33,394 bases of DNA from NCBI GenBank assembly GCA_015485995.1, contig WFSP01000010.1, forward strand, positions 1-33,394, read 5' to 3'. Position 1 is the first letter of the stretch; each line of letters begins with the position of its first letter. The stretch is from Caldisericales bacterium (lineage in GTDB: Bacteria; Caldisericota; Caldisericia; Caldisericales; Caldisericaceae). The notes beneath the pieces are model-generated. The model saw only the letters and a list, made by a program, of their open reading frames with translations. It was not told the DNA's origin and did no database searches. Both the position numbers and the translations under genes were made by a program. Shown in pieces: positions 1 through 8,696 of this stretch.

Positions 1-3
1 CAT
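1..3 (-). CDS. start codon of a divergent gene cut off by the window edge
   Basis: Reading the minus strand, an ATG occupies the first three bases and is preceded by AAGGAGG (positions 8-14) at normal spacing and by a good promoter at 37-64. A minus-strand gene therefore starts here and lies almost wholly outside the window. Its product cannot be known from this sequence. Its promoter faces away from the response-regulator gene. Confidence 0.75.
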
Positions 4-36
4 AAATCCTCCTTATGCCTCTATTTTTTTATATAA

Positions 37-64
37 ATAATAACACAAAAGAGCATTTCGTCAA
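37..64 (-). promoter_or_regulatory. promoter of the gene leaving the left edge
   Basis: On the minus strand a -35 TTGACG (59-64) and a -10 TATTAT (37-42) are separated by 16 bp. It precedes the AAGGAGG and ATG at the window edge. Confidence 0.7.
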
Positions 65-86
65 CTATATATTATTAAAAACTCTC

Positions 87-114
87 TTCAAATTTTATTA
101 ATATTTTGTACTAT
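87..114 (+). promoter_or_regulatory. likely promoter of the two-component operon
   Basis: TTCAAA (87-92) and TACTAT (109-114) have a 16-bp spacer; an overlapping TATACT lies at 112-117. Either -10 box puts transcription start within a few bases of the ATG at 127, and there is no Shine-Dalgarno sequence, so the mRNA would be leaderless or nearly so. The -35 match is only moderate. Confidence 0.45.
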
Positions 115-126
115 ACTATAAGTGTG

Positions 127-798
127 ATGAAAAAAATAATGATAGTAGAAGATGATGATAATATTAGAGAATTGCTTGAGATGTACTTTTCAAAAGCAGG
201 CTTTGAAATAATTCAAGCAGCCGATGGAAAAACGGCTTTAGATCTGTTCGAAAGCGAAAAGCCCCATATTGTAATACTCGACCTTATGCTTCCTGTAATT
301 GACGGAATTACTGTTGCAAAAGAAATCAAGAAAAATGCCAATATTCCAATTCTTATGTTAACTGCAAAAGCTGAAGAGTCAGATCGAATTAAGGGCTTGG
401 AGATTGGGGCAGATGATTACGTAACAAAGCCATTTAGCCCAAAAGAAGTCGTTTTAAGAGTTAAGAATATCTTGAAACGTTCCTATCCTGATGAACAAAT
501 AATAAAATTCAAAGATTTGGAAATTCACCCCAAAGAAATAAAAATTTACCAAAATGGAAAAGAGATTCCATTCACAGCAAAAGAATTTAAAATAATATTT
601 GCAATGGTGACAAAACCCGGTACCGTATTCAGCAGAGAAAAAATAATGGACGAAATTTATACGGAATACGATGACGTAGTATTTGATAGAACAATAGATG
701 TTTACATAAAAAATATTCGAAAGAAGCTCGGAGATAACCCCAAAAATCCTAGATATATAGAGTCTGTGTATGGCGCAGGATACAGAATGAGAAAATAA
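127..798 (+). CDS. OmpR/PhoB-family response regulator
   Basis: This is the DNA-binding half of a two-component system. The receiver domain (about 1-115) shows the acidic pocket E8-D9-D10, phospho-acceptor D52, switch T79 and K101. The C-terminal winged helix (about 130-220) ends in the typical RYIESVYGAGYRMR segment. I chose ATG 127 over the in-frame TTG at 106 because the receiver fold begins at MKKIMIVEDD; no ribosome-binding site precedes either. The stop codon overlaps the kinase start by one base (TAATG), implying coupled translation. Targets and signal cannot be told from the sequence. Confidence 0.93.
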   Translation: MKKIMIVEDDDNIRELLEMYFSKAGFEIIQAADGKTALDLFESEKPHIVILDLMLPVIDGITVAKEIKKNANIPILMLTAKAEESDRIKGLEIGADDYVTKPFSPKEVVLRVKNILKRSYPDEQIIKFKDLEIHPKEIKIYQNGKEIPFTAKEFKIIFAMVTKPGTVFSREKIMDEIYTEYDDVVFDRTIDVYIKNIRKKLGDNPKNPRYIESVYGAGYRMRK

Positions 799-1880
799 TG
801 GAATTTAGAACAAAACTAATCCTAAGTTATATTCTTATTATTATTGTTGTTATATTTTTTGCGTTACTTTTTGTTAATATATACATAGGAAGACGTTTTT
901 CAGAAATAATTATTCAAGGGTCACAACAAGGTTTCCTTGTGTTTATGACACCCCAGGGCAAGATTTTTCTACATACAGTGAAATCTTCACTTATTTGGGC
1001 AGGAACAGTTTCAATTCTCATAGGAACATTTTTAGCTTTTATAATATCACGTTTCGTAACAAACCCCCTAAAGAAAATGGAAGAGTTTGCAGGAAAAATT
1101 TCAAAAGGAAATTATAATGCACGCATCAAAATAACAAGCGACGATGAGATAGGACACTTACAAAAAACTTTAAATAGAATGGCAGAACACCTTACGGAGA
1201 TAGAAAGTATGAGAAAATCTCTCGTACAAAATGTATCACACGACCTAAGAACCCCTTTAACCAGCCTGAAAGGGTATATCGAAATGGTAACAGATTCAGA
1301 GTTTACGCATGAAGAAAAAAGTAAGGCGATTCAAGTAATCAAGTCGGAAGTTGAGAGAATGGAGAGTATGTTAGAGGAACTCAGCAAACTATCGGCAATT
1401 GACAGTAAAAAATACGAAATCCATTGCAAAAAAATGCTTTTGGGAAATTGCGTAAGAAATGCGACTAATTTAATGAAAATTGATGCTACAGCAAAAAACT
1501 TATATTTGAAAACAGACATAAAAGAAGTCTATATAAACGGCGACGAAAAAAGAATAAGAGAAATCATTATAAACTTACTAAGCAACGCAATAAAATTTAC
1601 GGAAAAAGGGGGCGTAACTGTTAAAGTTTATAAAGAAAAAGGGCGTGCCGTTGTTTCTATAAAAGATACCGGGAAAGGGATACGTAAGGAAAATATTAAC
1701 AAAATTTTTGATAGGTTTTTCAGAGGAGAAAAATCCCGTTCAAAAACAAGTGGGGGTATAGGCGTAGGCCTTACGATTGTAAAGGAACTTGCAGAGGCAA
1801 TGAAAGGGGAAATTGCCGTTAAGAGTGAAATAGGAAAAGGCTCTGAATTTGTAATTACCTTTCCAGCTATAAAAAAGTAA
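798..1880 (+). CDS. sensor histidine kinase (HAMP, HisKA, HATPase)
   Basis: This is the membrane kinase partner of the preceding regulator. Two membrane segments (about 7-29 and 63-85) flank a short outside loop of roughly 33 residues, too small for a large ligand domain. A HAMP domain (about 86-138) leads to the H-box with phospho-accepting H148 in NVSHDLRTPLTSLKGY. The ATPase domain then has the N-box NLLSNAIKFT, G1 DTGKGI, F-box FDRFFRG and G2 GIGVGLTIVKEL. All catalytic motifs are intact. It is about as long as simple PhoR-type kinases. It ends one base from the convergent membrane-protein gene, with no visible terminator between them. Confidence 0.93.
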   Translation: MEFRTKLILSYILIIIVVIFFALLFVNIYIGRRFSEIIIQGSQQGFLVFMTPQGKIFLHTVKSSLIWAGTVSILIGTFLAFIISRFVTNPLKKMEEFAGKISKGNYNARIKITSDDEIGHLQKTLNRMAEHLTEIESMRKSLVQNVSHDLRTPLTSLKGYIEMVTDSEFTHEEKSKAIQVIKSEVERMESMLEELSKLSAIDSKKYEIHCKKMLLGNCVRNATNLMKIDATAKNLYLKTDIKEVYINGDEKRIREIIINLLSNAIKFTEKGGVTVKVYKEKGRAVVSIKDTGKGIRKENINKIFDRFFRGEKSRSKTSGGIGVGLTIVKELAEAMKGEIAVKSEIGKGSEFVITFPAIKK

Positions 1881-1881
1881 G

Positions 1882-3252
1882 CTAAGTATCTTCTTTTCTG
1901 GAATTTCTCCCCTTTAATACTTCTTCTTTAAACTCTATATTTTTTATGCCATCTAACAGCGCCGTATAATGAGCTCGCAAAGGAGCAATATCCTTATTAG
2001 AGATTTTATCATTGCTATATTTTACTTTATCGAACAACGCGGTAAGTGTTGCTAAATGAGGCACAGCCGTACTTGCCTGGCTTGACAACCGTCTGTAAAA
2101 CTCATCCGGGGTTTCGTACTTCTTCATAGAAAAGCTCTTTTTCTTTAAAAGATAAAGTGCGGAAAAATACAAAAATTTTACAAATTCTTCAGGATCCTCT
2201 ATTTCCTCTAATGATTTCTCTATACCTTTTTCTCTTATCTGCTTCTTAAAACGTTGCACTGTTTTTCCTTGCAATACTGTTTCGGGTATTTGGTCATTAA
2301 ACAAAAATTTGTATAACATATACGCAAGTAATATGCCAAGAACAATAGCTACTATTCCAAAGATAATTCCAGCCGAAGTAAAAAAGTTGCGTGCAAATTG
2401 TAAAAATTCGCTCGAACCCACCATTCTATGGACAACTGATTTGATATCTACGGTGCCCTGAGGAATTTTTGGAAATGTGCCACCAGGAGTTTCTTTAATC
2501 AGCATAGAGGATAAAGTACCTCTATAAAATTTTACAAAAAATTTAAAAAATATAATACTTACAATAGCAATAACACCAATACCTGCAGCTATCGAAGTAA
2601 TCATTTTTTTGTAAAAAACAGTTTTTTTCACACTCTTATAGAAACCCACAAGCAGTAAAAGAAAAATCATCAGTACAACAATTAAAATGAGCAATATAAG
2701 GAGTACTTGAAAAGACGGAATTTTATGAAAAGTTTCCTTTATCCCCTGAACCACCACCTCGGTAGATTGCCGAATAGAACCTGAACTTACTATTGCCGTT
2801 CCATTTCCCTTAAAAGAAGGTGCTGTAGAAGTCCCAGTAGCATATAAAAACGAATGAATTTTGTCACCAAGACCCGACTCAAATACACCTTTCCACTTTA
2901 GGGGGATAATACCCAATAAAATTATCGGTGACAGAAAAAGGGCACGTTTAGTACTCAAAAGAGAACGCTCCTTAAGTATGGAAATGATATAAAAATAGAG
3001 CGCAATAGGAGGAATAATATTATAAAATATTCCAAAGTGAATAATTATAAAATTTGCAAATAAAATAAGCAAAAACATAAATAAATTGCCTAATCTTGCA
3101 ACAAATAAAATAAAAACAAAAAAAGCAGTGATCCCTATGGAAATAAGGATAACATATACGGGTTGCATAAAATTAACGGCTTTTAAAAGAAGTTTGCTTA
3201 CAATTACATAGAGCTGTATAGAGAATAAAAAATATAAAATATCTTCCGTCAT
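1882..3252 (-). CDS. multi-pass membrane protein with DUF4129-like C-terminus
   Basis: The 456-residue protein has about five to six hydrophobic segments in the first 110 residues, near 183-205, 220-245 and 290-320. A cytosolic C-terminal region (about 345-440) contains TPDEFYRRL and, further on, FDKVKYSND. That pattern is typical of DUF4129, a domain found at the end of transglutaminase-like membrane proteins in MoxR/DUF58 clusters. I see no transglutaminase Cys-His-Asp triad, so it would be a non-catalytic member. Its ATG overlaps the DUF58 stop by four bases (ATGA). Function is unknown; assembly with the MoxR/DUF58 pair is inferred from context. Confidence 0.7.
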   Translation of the reverse strand: MTEDILYFLFSIQLYVIVSKLLLKAVNFMQPVYVILISIGITAFFVFILFVARLGNLFMFLLILFANFIIIHFGIFYNIIPPIALYFYIISILKERSLLSTKRALFLSPIILLGIIPLKWKGVFESGLGDKIHSFLYATGTSTAPSFKGNGTAIVSSGSIRQSTEVVVQGIKETFHKIPSFQVLLILLILIVVLMIFLLLLVGFYKSVKKTVFYKKMITSIAAGIGVIAIVSIIFFKFFVKFYRGTLSSMLIKETPGGTFPKIPQGTVDIKSVVHRMVGSSEFLQFARNFFTSAGIIFGIVAIVLGILLAYMLYKFLFNDQIPETVLQGKTVQRFKKQIREKGIEKSLEEIEDPEEFVKFLYFSALYLLKKKSFSMKKYETPDEFYRRLSSQASTAVPHLATLTALFDKVKYSNDKISNKDIAPLRAHYTALLDGIKNIEFKEEVLKGRNSRKEDT

Positions 3253-4457
3253 CTTCTTGTCATCTCCAGTTTACTTGCATAATCCTTACCCAAAATAGGG
3301 TAAACAAATATACCTTCTCGCGCTAATGCTTCTTTGGAATGGCCCAACACGGTGAGATAGTATGCCTCTTTGAAATAATAACGAGGCGGGTTTTCATTGG
3401 GAAGAACGAAAGTGTTATCCGGTAAAAGCACTATGTTCAAACGTGAAACGTAAGGTTTTAATTTCAGCAGCAATAACATCATTCTTTCCGAAATATCGCT
3501 CTCGATGAAGAATATTTCACTACCAAATTTAATATTTAGGGAAAGGCTTTCTAAAAATTTAGCAGTTTCTATGGCATCGTCACCACTTGCCAGCGCAAGC
3601 ACCTTAAATATTTGCATCAGATGAAATTCCCCTTTGTCAATTTTTATATTCTCTTTCGGTGTTCCATTTGTGACAAGCCCAACAGGCAAATGATGATGTA
3701 TTGCATAATTTGTAATAGAGGCAGCAATTGCAGATGAAGCATCTTGAAATTGCAAATTCTTCTTATAATAATCCACAACAACCTGTATACGTTTGGAGGC
3801 AGTAAAATCAAGTTCTTTCACTGTTAATTTATCTCTATGAGCCGTCTGCTTCCAGTGAATCATTGAAAGTGGATCATTTGTTGAATAATCGCGTACCCCG
3901 GCAATGGACGTATAGTCCATATTAAGCTGATATTTTGCCTTAATTCCATTAATCGGTTCCGATAGATATACATTTAGCCTTTGAAAAGGGACTACATATG
4001 GAAATACATAAACCGTCTTTTCATCAGAAACGGTTACTTTTCTTTTTAAGAACCCCAACGGGTCAGAAATTGTAATATCAAATTTACCAACTCTGTATAC
4101 ACCTCTCCTGTTTCCTACGTAACCTATATTTCCTGAAAGTATTTTTCTTGAGGTAAAAAATCTGTTTACTTTTTCACCTTTGGCTGGAACAAAATAATAA
4201 GGGCTAATAAGCGAAACAGTAAAAAGAAAAGGAATTCGGAAATCTACATTTAATGTATAAGAAAAATCTGCTCTATCTTTCTGCCTCACTGTATACGTGT
4301 TAACATCAGTTTTTAAAGAAACGCTTCCTTTCTTAATATACAACGAATATAAGAGCAAGTAAAGTACATAAATTCCTAATATAAGGTAAGTAACTCCACC
4401 CAAAACAAGAACAATAAAAATAAGGGCAATAAGGAGGACCCTCACCTCTTTACTCAA
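3249..4457 (-). CDS. DUF58 domain protein
   Basis: The 402-residue protein has two close N-terminal membrane segments (about 7-41), then a beta-rich region and the DUF58 signature around residues 187-218, including RDYSTNDPLSMIHWKQTA. DUF58 proteins are regularly encoded next to MoxR AAA+ ATPases and are thought to work with them, possibly on envelope or secreted proteins. No MIDAS metal-binding motif is visible, so it is not an obvious von Willebrand A protein. It starts 5 bp after the MoxR stop and overlaps the downstream gene by 4 bp, so all three are one operon. Confidence 0.85.
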   Translation of the reverse strand: MSKEVRVLLIALIFIVLVLGGVTYLILGIYVLYLLLYSLYIKKGSVSLKTDVNTYTVRQKDRADFSYTLNVDFRIPFLFTVSLISPYYFVPAKGEKVNRFFTSRKILSGNIGYVGNRRGVYRVGKFDITISDPLGFLKRKVTVSDEKTVYVFPYVVPFQRLNVYLSEPINGIKAKYQLNMDYTSIAGVRDYSTNDPLSMIHWKQTAHRDKLTVKELDFTASKRIQVVVDYYKKNLQFQDASSAIAASITNYAIHHHLPVGLVTNGTPKENIKIDKGEFHLMQIFKVLALASGDDAIETAKFLESLSLNIKFGSEIFFIESDISERMMLLLLKLKPYVSRLNIVLLPDNTFVLPNENPPRYYFKEAYYLTVLGHSKEALAREGIFVYPILGKDYASKLEMTRR

Positions 4458-4462
4458 ATTTA

Positions 4463-5404
4463 CTAACCCTCTTTTGCAAAATTTTCTAAAACAGGGACTT
4501 TTATACTTTTAACAACTTCATCCAACACATCTCCTACCTTTACACCCCTGAGTTTTGCATCGGCACGAAGTACCACTCTATGGCTCAAAACATCTTTAAC
4601 ACTATTTTTTACATCATCAGGCAGAACAAAATCGCGCCCGGAAAACACAGCCCATGCCTGCGAAACACGCATAAGAAAAAGTGATGCTCTCGGGCTTGCA
4701 CCAAGGTATAGCTCCCTGTGCATTCTTGTTGCCCGCGATATAGCGACAATATATTCTGCAACGTTGGGGTGTACATATACCTTACGGACTGAATTTTGAA
4801 CATCAATAAGTTCGTCAATGCTGCTTATCGGTTTTAAGTTTTCAATAGGAAATGTCTCCTTTTTACGAGCAAGTATTTCTTTTTCAGCTTCCTTCTCAGG
4901 ATAGCCAACGGAAAAGCGCATAATAAACCTATCCAGCTGGGCTTCCGGCAAGGGGAAAGTCCCTTCATATTCAATAGGGTTCTCAGTAGCAATTACCATA
5001 AAAGGTATGCTAATTTTATAATCAACTCCATCTATTGTAACTTTATTTTCTGCCATTGCTTCAAGTAATGCAGATTGGGTTTTTGGCGTGCCTCTGTTTA
5101 TCTCATCCGCAAGCAAGAGATTTGTGAATACTGGCCCAAATCTTACCTTGAATTCTTCGGTTTTCCTATCATACATAGTAATACCGGTAATGTCCGTTGG
5201 TAAAAGATCCGGGGTAAACTGAACCCTTTTGAAATTAGCAGAAAAAGAAATAGCAAGTGCTTTAGCAAGAGTAGTTTTTCCTGTTCCAGGAACATCTTCA
5301 AGCAATACATGCCCTCCGGAGATTGTTGACACAATAATTTTATTAATTGTCTCATCACGTCCGATAATTACTTTTTTCAGGTTCTCTTTTAATTCTTCTA
5401 TCAT
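4463..5404 (-). CDS. MoxR-family AAA+ ATPase
   Basis: This chaperone-like ATPase has Walker A GTGKTT (G40-T45) and Walker B LLLADEINR (D100, E101). A sensor-1 region with ATENP follows, then the MoxR-typical LPEAQLDRF. At 313 residues it has the usual family length and no membrane segment, so it is cytosolic. It is the first gene of the MoxR-DUF58-membrane operon. The ATG is preceded by AAAGGAG. A promoter lies at 5437-5463, back to back with the antiporter gene. Family members remodel or activate partner proteins; the target here is unknown. Confidence 0.92.
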   Translation of the reverse strand: MIEELKENLKKVIIGRDETINKIIVSTISGGHVLLEDVPGTGKTTLAKALAISFSANFKRVQFTPDLLPTDITGITMYDRKTEEFKVRFGPVFTNLLLADEINRGTPKTQSALLEAMAENKVTIDGVDYKISIPFMVIATENPIEYEGTFPLPEAQLDRFIMRFSVGYPEKEAEKEILARKKETFPIENLKPISSIDELIDVQNSVRKVYVHPNVAEYIVAISRATRMHRELYLGASPRASLFLMRVSQAWAVFSGRDFVLPDDVKNSVKDVLSHRVVLRADAKLRGVKVGDVLDEVVKSIKVPVLENFAKEG

Positions 5405-5436
5405 ATCTAAATCTCCTTTCCTCTACAGATAAAAAA

Positions 5437-5463
5437 ATTATAATACAAAAAAGAAATTTGCAA
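5437..5463 (-). promoter_or_regulatory. promoter of the MoxR operon
   Basis: On the minus strand TTGCAA (5458-5463) and TATAAT (5437-5442) are 15 bp apart. The -10 overlaps a TATAAT on the opposite strand (5439-5444) that could serve the antiporter gene. The two divergent units therefore share a near-palindromic -10 region. Confidence 0.55.
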
Positions 5464-5490
5464 AGCGCAAAAAACTCATTAAAATTAACT

Positions 5491-6642
5491 ATGAGCATAT
5501 TTTTATTTGCAGGAATTTTACTATTTATTGCAATTTATGCAGGAAGAGTTTTTCACAAAGCAAAATTGCCTGTAGTAACAGGCTATATTCTTATAGGCTT
5601 TATTCTTGGCAATGTTCCTTATCTTTCGGCACACCTATCTCCATACTTTGCAAAACTTGCAAGCTATGTGGATGAACTTGCACTTGCGGTTATATCATTT
5701 GAAATGGGGATGGAGTTTACTCTAAAAACTTTGAGAAAAATAGAAAAAAACATCTTTATTATTACAATAACCCAGGCAGTTATCACCTATTTGCTAATTC
5801 TCACAGTATTTAAAATTATTTTGAGAGTACCTACTGCAATATCTATAGTTATTGCATCCATAGGTGTTGCAACAGCACCTGACATTATTATTCTTGTTAC
5901 GCGCGAGTATAACATAAAAGGGAGACTTGCAGAGTATTTAAACAGTATAGTAACGCTTGACGATTTGTTAACAGAACTTGCATTTATTGTAACGATACCA
6001 ATTGCAGAAAAACTGCTGCATTCTTATACCGGAGTGTTAAATCCCTCGATCTTTATTGTAAAAGAACTCATCTTCTCTATTTTAATAGGAATAACTCTGG
6101 GAATTATCTTCGCATTTATTGCGAACGAATTTAGAAGATTAAGAGCGCTTTTTCCAGTAACCATTGGTTTTATATTAACAGCAATAGGGATTGCAATATG
6201 GCTAAAACTACACATTATTTTCATTCTCCTTATTATCGGAATAGTTTTTGCCAATTTATCAAGAGAGCGTGCCGCTGTAATCAGCGTGTTAAGCCAAATC
6301 GATGCACCCCTTTTTATTATATTCCTTATAGTAAATGGCTCTGCATTATCCATTAAACTCCTAATAGGTTCAGGGATATTAGGCATCGCATTTATTCTCT
6401 CAAGAGGCATAGGAAAGGTCCTCGGCACGTATTTTAGCAAAACAATAACCAAAGATCCTCTATGTGGTAAAATTGGTTGGGCGCTACTTCCACAATCTGA
6501 GATTAGCATTTACCTAGCCATCCTTGCAAAACACGCAATCCATCCCTACGGAAATACAATATTCTCAATTGCAATGAGTGGAGTAATCGTTTTTGAGATT
6601 ATCGGAGCCCCTTTACTGAGATACATTCTTTCCAAAGAGTAA
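5491..6642 (+). CDS. cation:proton antiporter, CPA2 (KefB/NapA-like) family
   Basis: This integral membrane protein of about 383 residues has roughly 12 hydrophobic segments. The N-terminal region around FHKAKLPVVTGYILIGFILG and a central ATAPDIIILV ... TLDDLL stretch match CPA2 exchangers, where the aspartates after the discontinuous helix carry ions. No C-terminal TrkA-N/RCK domain is present, so it is the minimal transport core. I prefer ATG 5491. A TTG at 5458, about 14 bases after the -10 TATAAT, would add 11 residues. Neither start has a Shine-Dalgarno sequence. The transported ion (Na+ or K+) cannot be decided. Confidence 0.85.
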   Translation: MSIFLFAGILLFIAIYAGRVFHKAKLPVVTGYILIGFILGNVPYLSAHLSPYFAKLASYVDELALAVISFEMGMEFTLKTLRKIEKNIFIITITQAVITYLLILTVFKIILRVPTAISIVIASIGVATAPDIIILVTREYNIKGRLAEYLNSIVTLDDLLTELAFIVTIPIAEKLLHSYTGVLNPSIFIVKELIFSILIGITLGIIFAFIANEFRRLRALFPVTIGFILTAIGIAIWLKLHIIFILLIIGIVFANLSRERAAVISVLSQIDAPLFIIFLIVNGSALSIKLLIGSGILGIAFILSRGIGKVLGTYFSKTITKDPLCGKIGWALLPQSEISIYLAILAKHAIHPYGNTIFSIAMSGVIVFEIIGAPLLRYILSKE

Positions 6643-6649
6643 AAATTTC

Positions 6650-6677
6650 TTGCAATTTTAACAAATAGTATTAAAAT
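6650..6677 (+). promoter_or_regulatory. promoter of the aor transcript
   Basis: TTGCAA (6650-6655) and TAAAAT (6672-6677) are 16 bp apart. Predicted transcription starts near 6684, exactly where the riboswitch fold begins. Confidence 0.65.
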
Positions 6678-6683
6678 ATTGTA

Positions 6684-6772
6684 AAACTCCGATCTATGCT
6701 TTCCCACAGGGAAGGCTTAGACGATAGGGTTTGCTGGGTAACCAACAAGCCTGCCATCTTGCAAAGGAGCCT
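6684..6772 (+). ncRNA. molybdenum/tungsten cofactor (Moco/Tuco) riboswitch
   Basis: The outer stem pairs CTCC (6687-6690) with GGAG (6766-6769), with the family-like ACTCCG at the 5' side and AAAGGAGC at the 3' side. Inside are hairpin TTCCC/GGGAA (6701-6713) and an arm around GGGTTTGCTGGG. That arm is closed by TGG-GTAA-CCA, a GNRA tetraloop (6735-6744). This arrangement fits the Moco RNA motif. The location directly before a tungsten-enzyme gene supports it. Cofactor sensing, and whether Tuco is preferred, are inference. Confidence 0.8.
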
Positions 6773-6794
6773 AAAAAGACTCCTATTATTTATT
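6765..6794 (+). terminator. attenuator hairpin competing with the riboswitch outer stem
   Basis: AGGAGCCT (6765-6772) and AGACTCCT (6777-6784) form an 8-bp stem with one C-A mismatch and an AAAA loop, followed by a weak T-rich stretch. The left arm is the same GGAG that closes the riboswitch, so the two folds exclude each other. The poor T-tract leaves open whether it truly terminates. Confidence 0.5.
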
Positions 6795-6824
6795 GGGGGC
6801 AAATTTAAATAAGGAGGTGGTTTT

Positions 6825-8633
6825 ATGTTAGGAGGTTACATGGGAAAGATTCTCAGAGTGAATCTTTCTACGGGAAAAATCAGTGAAGAGCCGATCAATG
6901 AAGAATTAGCAAAGAAATTCATCGGTGCACGAGGTTATGCTGCAAAAATTCTCTACGATGAGGTGAGCCCAAATACAGATCCATTAAGCAAAGAGAACAA
7001 GCTTATTTTTGCAACAGGTCCACTTACTCTTACTCCTTCACCAACAAGCGGAAGGTATGATGTAGTGACGAAGAGCCCATTAAACAATGTAATTGCTGGC
7101 TCCAATTCGGGTGGCTACTGGGGTCCTGAACTTAAAAAAGCAGGATATGACATTTTAATTGTAGAAGGAAAATCAGAAAAACCCGTTTACTTATGGATTA
7201 CCGAAGATAAGATAGAGCTGAAAGATGCATCGCATTTATGGGGAAAAGACACATACGAAACAACTGACAAAATCATCGAAGAATTAGGCGGGGACAATCA
7301 AATTAAAGTTGCATGCATTGGGCCAGCCGGAGAAAACCTTGTAAAATTCTCAGCTATTATGAATGAAAAGACAAGAGCAGCTGGAAGAACAGGTGTTGGG
7401 GCAGTAATGGGTTCGAAAAAGCTAAAAGCCATTGCAACACGCGGGCACAAAAGACCAACTATTGCAAACCCTGAAAAATTTAAAGAAGTCCTAAAAGTTA
7501 CAATGGACAAAATTAAGGCAAACGGTATAACATCACAGGGTTTACCTACTTATGGCACTATGGTACTGAACCATATCATAGATGAGCACGGGTTGTACCC
7601 TACAAGAAACTTCCAAACAGGGGTTTTTGAAGGCGTAGATAACGTTTCAGGAGAGAAATTAAAAGAAACATATCTTGTAAAGAATAAACCTTGTTTCGGA
7701 TGTCCAATTGGATGCGGAAGAGTAACAAAACTTCCGGATGGAGAAGAAGGGGAAGGTCCAGAATACGAAACAAGCTGGGCGTTTAGTGCTGACTGTGAAA
7801 TAGAAGATCTAATTGCTGTCATTAAAGCAAATAATGTCTGCAATAAGTTAGGATTAGATACAATTTCAACAGGTGCAACGATTGCATCTGCAATGGAACT
7901 TTATGAAAAAGGGTATCTAAAGAAAGAAGAATTTGAAAACGCACCTGAGCTAAAATTTGGAAATACCGAGGCTATTCTCTACTATCCTGAAGCAATTGCT
8001 TATAGAAAAGGTATTGGGGACAAACTTGCTGAAGGTTCATATGAATTCGCAAAAGCACACGGACATGCAGAGCTTTCAATGAGCGTAAAGAAACAAGACC
8101 TCCCGGCATATGACCCAAGAGGAGCACAAGGTCACGCACTCGAATATGCAACATCAAATAGAGGAGGCTGTCACGTGAGGGGTTATATGATTTCTCCAGA
8201 AATCCTCGGTTCTCCACAAAAAATTGACCCGTTCACCACAGAAGGCAAACCACAATGGGTAAAAACATTCCAGGATTTAACAGCAGTAATAGATTCTGAA
8301 GGGTTATGCCTTTTTAGTTCATTTGCTTTAGGAGCAGATGATTATGCCGCACTTCTTTCGGCAGTTACAGGAGTAGAATATTCTGCAGAAGAAGCACTTA
8401 AAGCAGGCGAAAGGGTATGGAACCTAGAAAGACTATGGAATTTAAAAGCCGGTTTGGGTAAAGATGATGATACGCTCCCACCAAGATTCCTCAAAGACCC
8501 AATGCCAGACGGCCCTTCAAAAGGTCAAATCGTCCACCTCGACATAATGCTTCCAGAGTATTACAAACTTCGTGGATGGGATGAAAACGGCATTCCTACA
8601 AAAGAACGGCTAAAAGAACTGGGATTAGAATAA
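6825..8633 (+). CDS. aor: tungsten-containing aldehyde:ferredoxin oxidoreductase
   Basis: The enzyme oxidises aldehydes to carboxylic acids, passing electrons to ferredoxin through a bis-pterin tungsten site and one [4Fe-4S] cluster, in the cytoplasm. The cluster cysteines C290, C293 and C297 (in KPCFGCPIGCGR) and C495 (EGLCLFSSF) fall within a residue or two of those recalled for the 605-residue Pyrococcus furiosus enzyme. The pterin-binding regions SGRYDVVTKSP, NSGGYWG and AYDPRGAQGH are intact. Start ATG 6825 has AAGGAGG just upstream; a second AGGAGG/ATG pair at 6831-6842 would remove only five residues. It lies under a cofactor riboswitch. Substrate range within the AOR family is not certain. 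Confidence 0.95.
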   Translation: MLGGYMGKILRVNLSTGKISEEPINEELAKKFIGARGYAAKILYDEVSPNTDPLSKENKLIFATGPLTLTPSPTSGRYDVVTKSPLNNVIAGSNSGGYWGPELKKAGYDILIVEGKSEKPVYLWITEDKIELKDASHLWGKDTYETTDKIIEELGGDNQIKVACIGPAGENLVKFSAIMNEKTRAAGRTGVGAVMGSKKLKAIATRGHKRPTIANPEKFKEVLKVTMDKIKANGITSQGLPTYGTMVLNHIIDEHGLYPTRNFQTGVFEGVDNVSGEKLKETYLVKNKPCFGCPIGCGRVTKLPDGEEGEGPEYETSWAFSADCEIEDLIAVIKANNVCNKLGLDTISTGATIASAMELYEKGYLKKEEFENAPELKFGNTEAILYYPEAIAYRKGIGDKLAEGSYEFAKAHGHAELSMSVKKQDLPAYDPRGAQGHALEYATSNRGGCHVRGYMISPEILGSPQKIDPFTTEGKPQWVKTFQDLTAVIDSEGLCLFSSFALGADDYAALLSAVTGVEYSAEEALKAGERVWNLERLWNLKAGLGKDDDTLPPRFLKDPMPDGPSKGQIVHLDIMLPEYYKLRGWDENGIPTKERLKELGLE

Positions 8634-8647
8634 GATTATTATCCAGC

Positions 8648-8675
8648 AAAAGCGGGGGAAGACACCCCCGCTTTT
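8648..8675 (+). terminator. strong hairpin between aor and the DUF3783 gene
   Basis: AAAAGCGGGGG (8648-8658) pairs perfectly over 11 bp with CCCCCGCTTTT (8665-8675) around a six-base loop. Only four T residues follow, so it could be a partial terminator that lowers expression of the small gene, or an mRNA-end stabiliser. Confidence 0.75.
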
Positions 8676-8696
8676 AAGAATTAAGGAGGGATAACA

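Noticed and set aside
6024..6509. A 161-codon minus-strand open frame inside the antiporter gene
   Set aside because: It mirrors a hydrophobic coding region on the other strand, with no ribosome-binding site or promoter.
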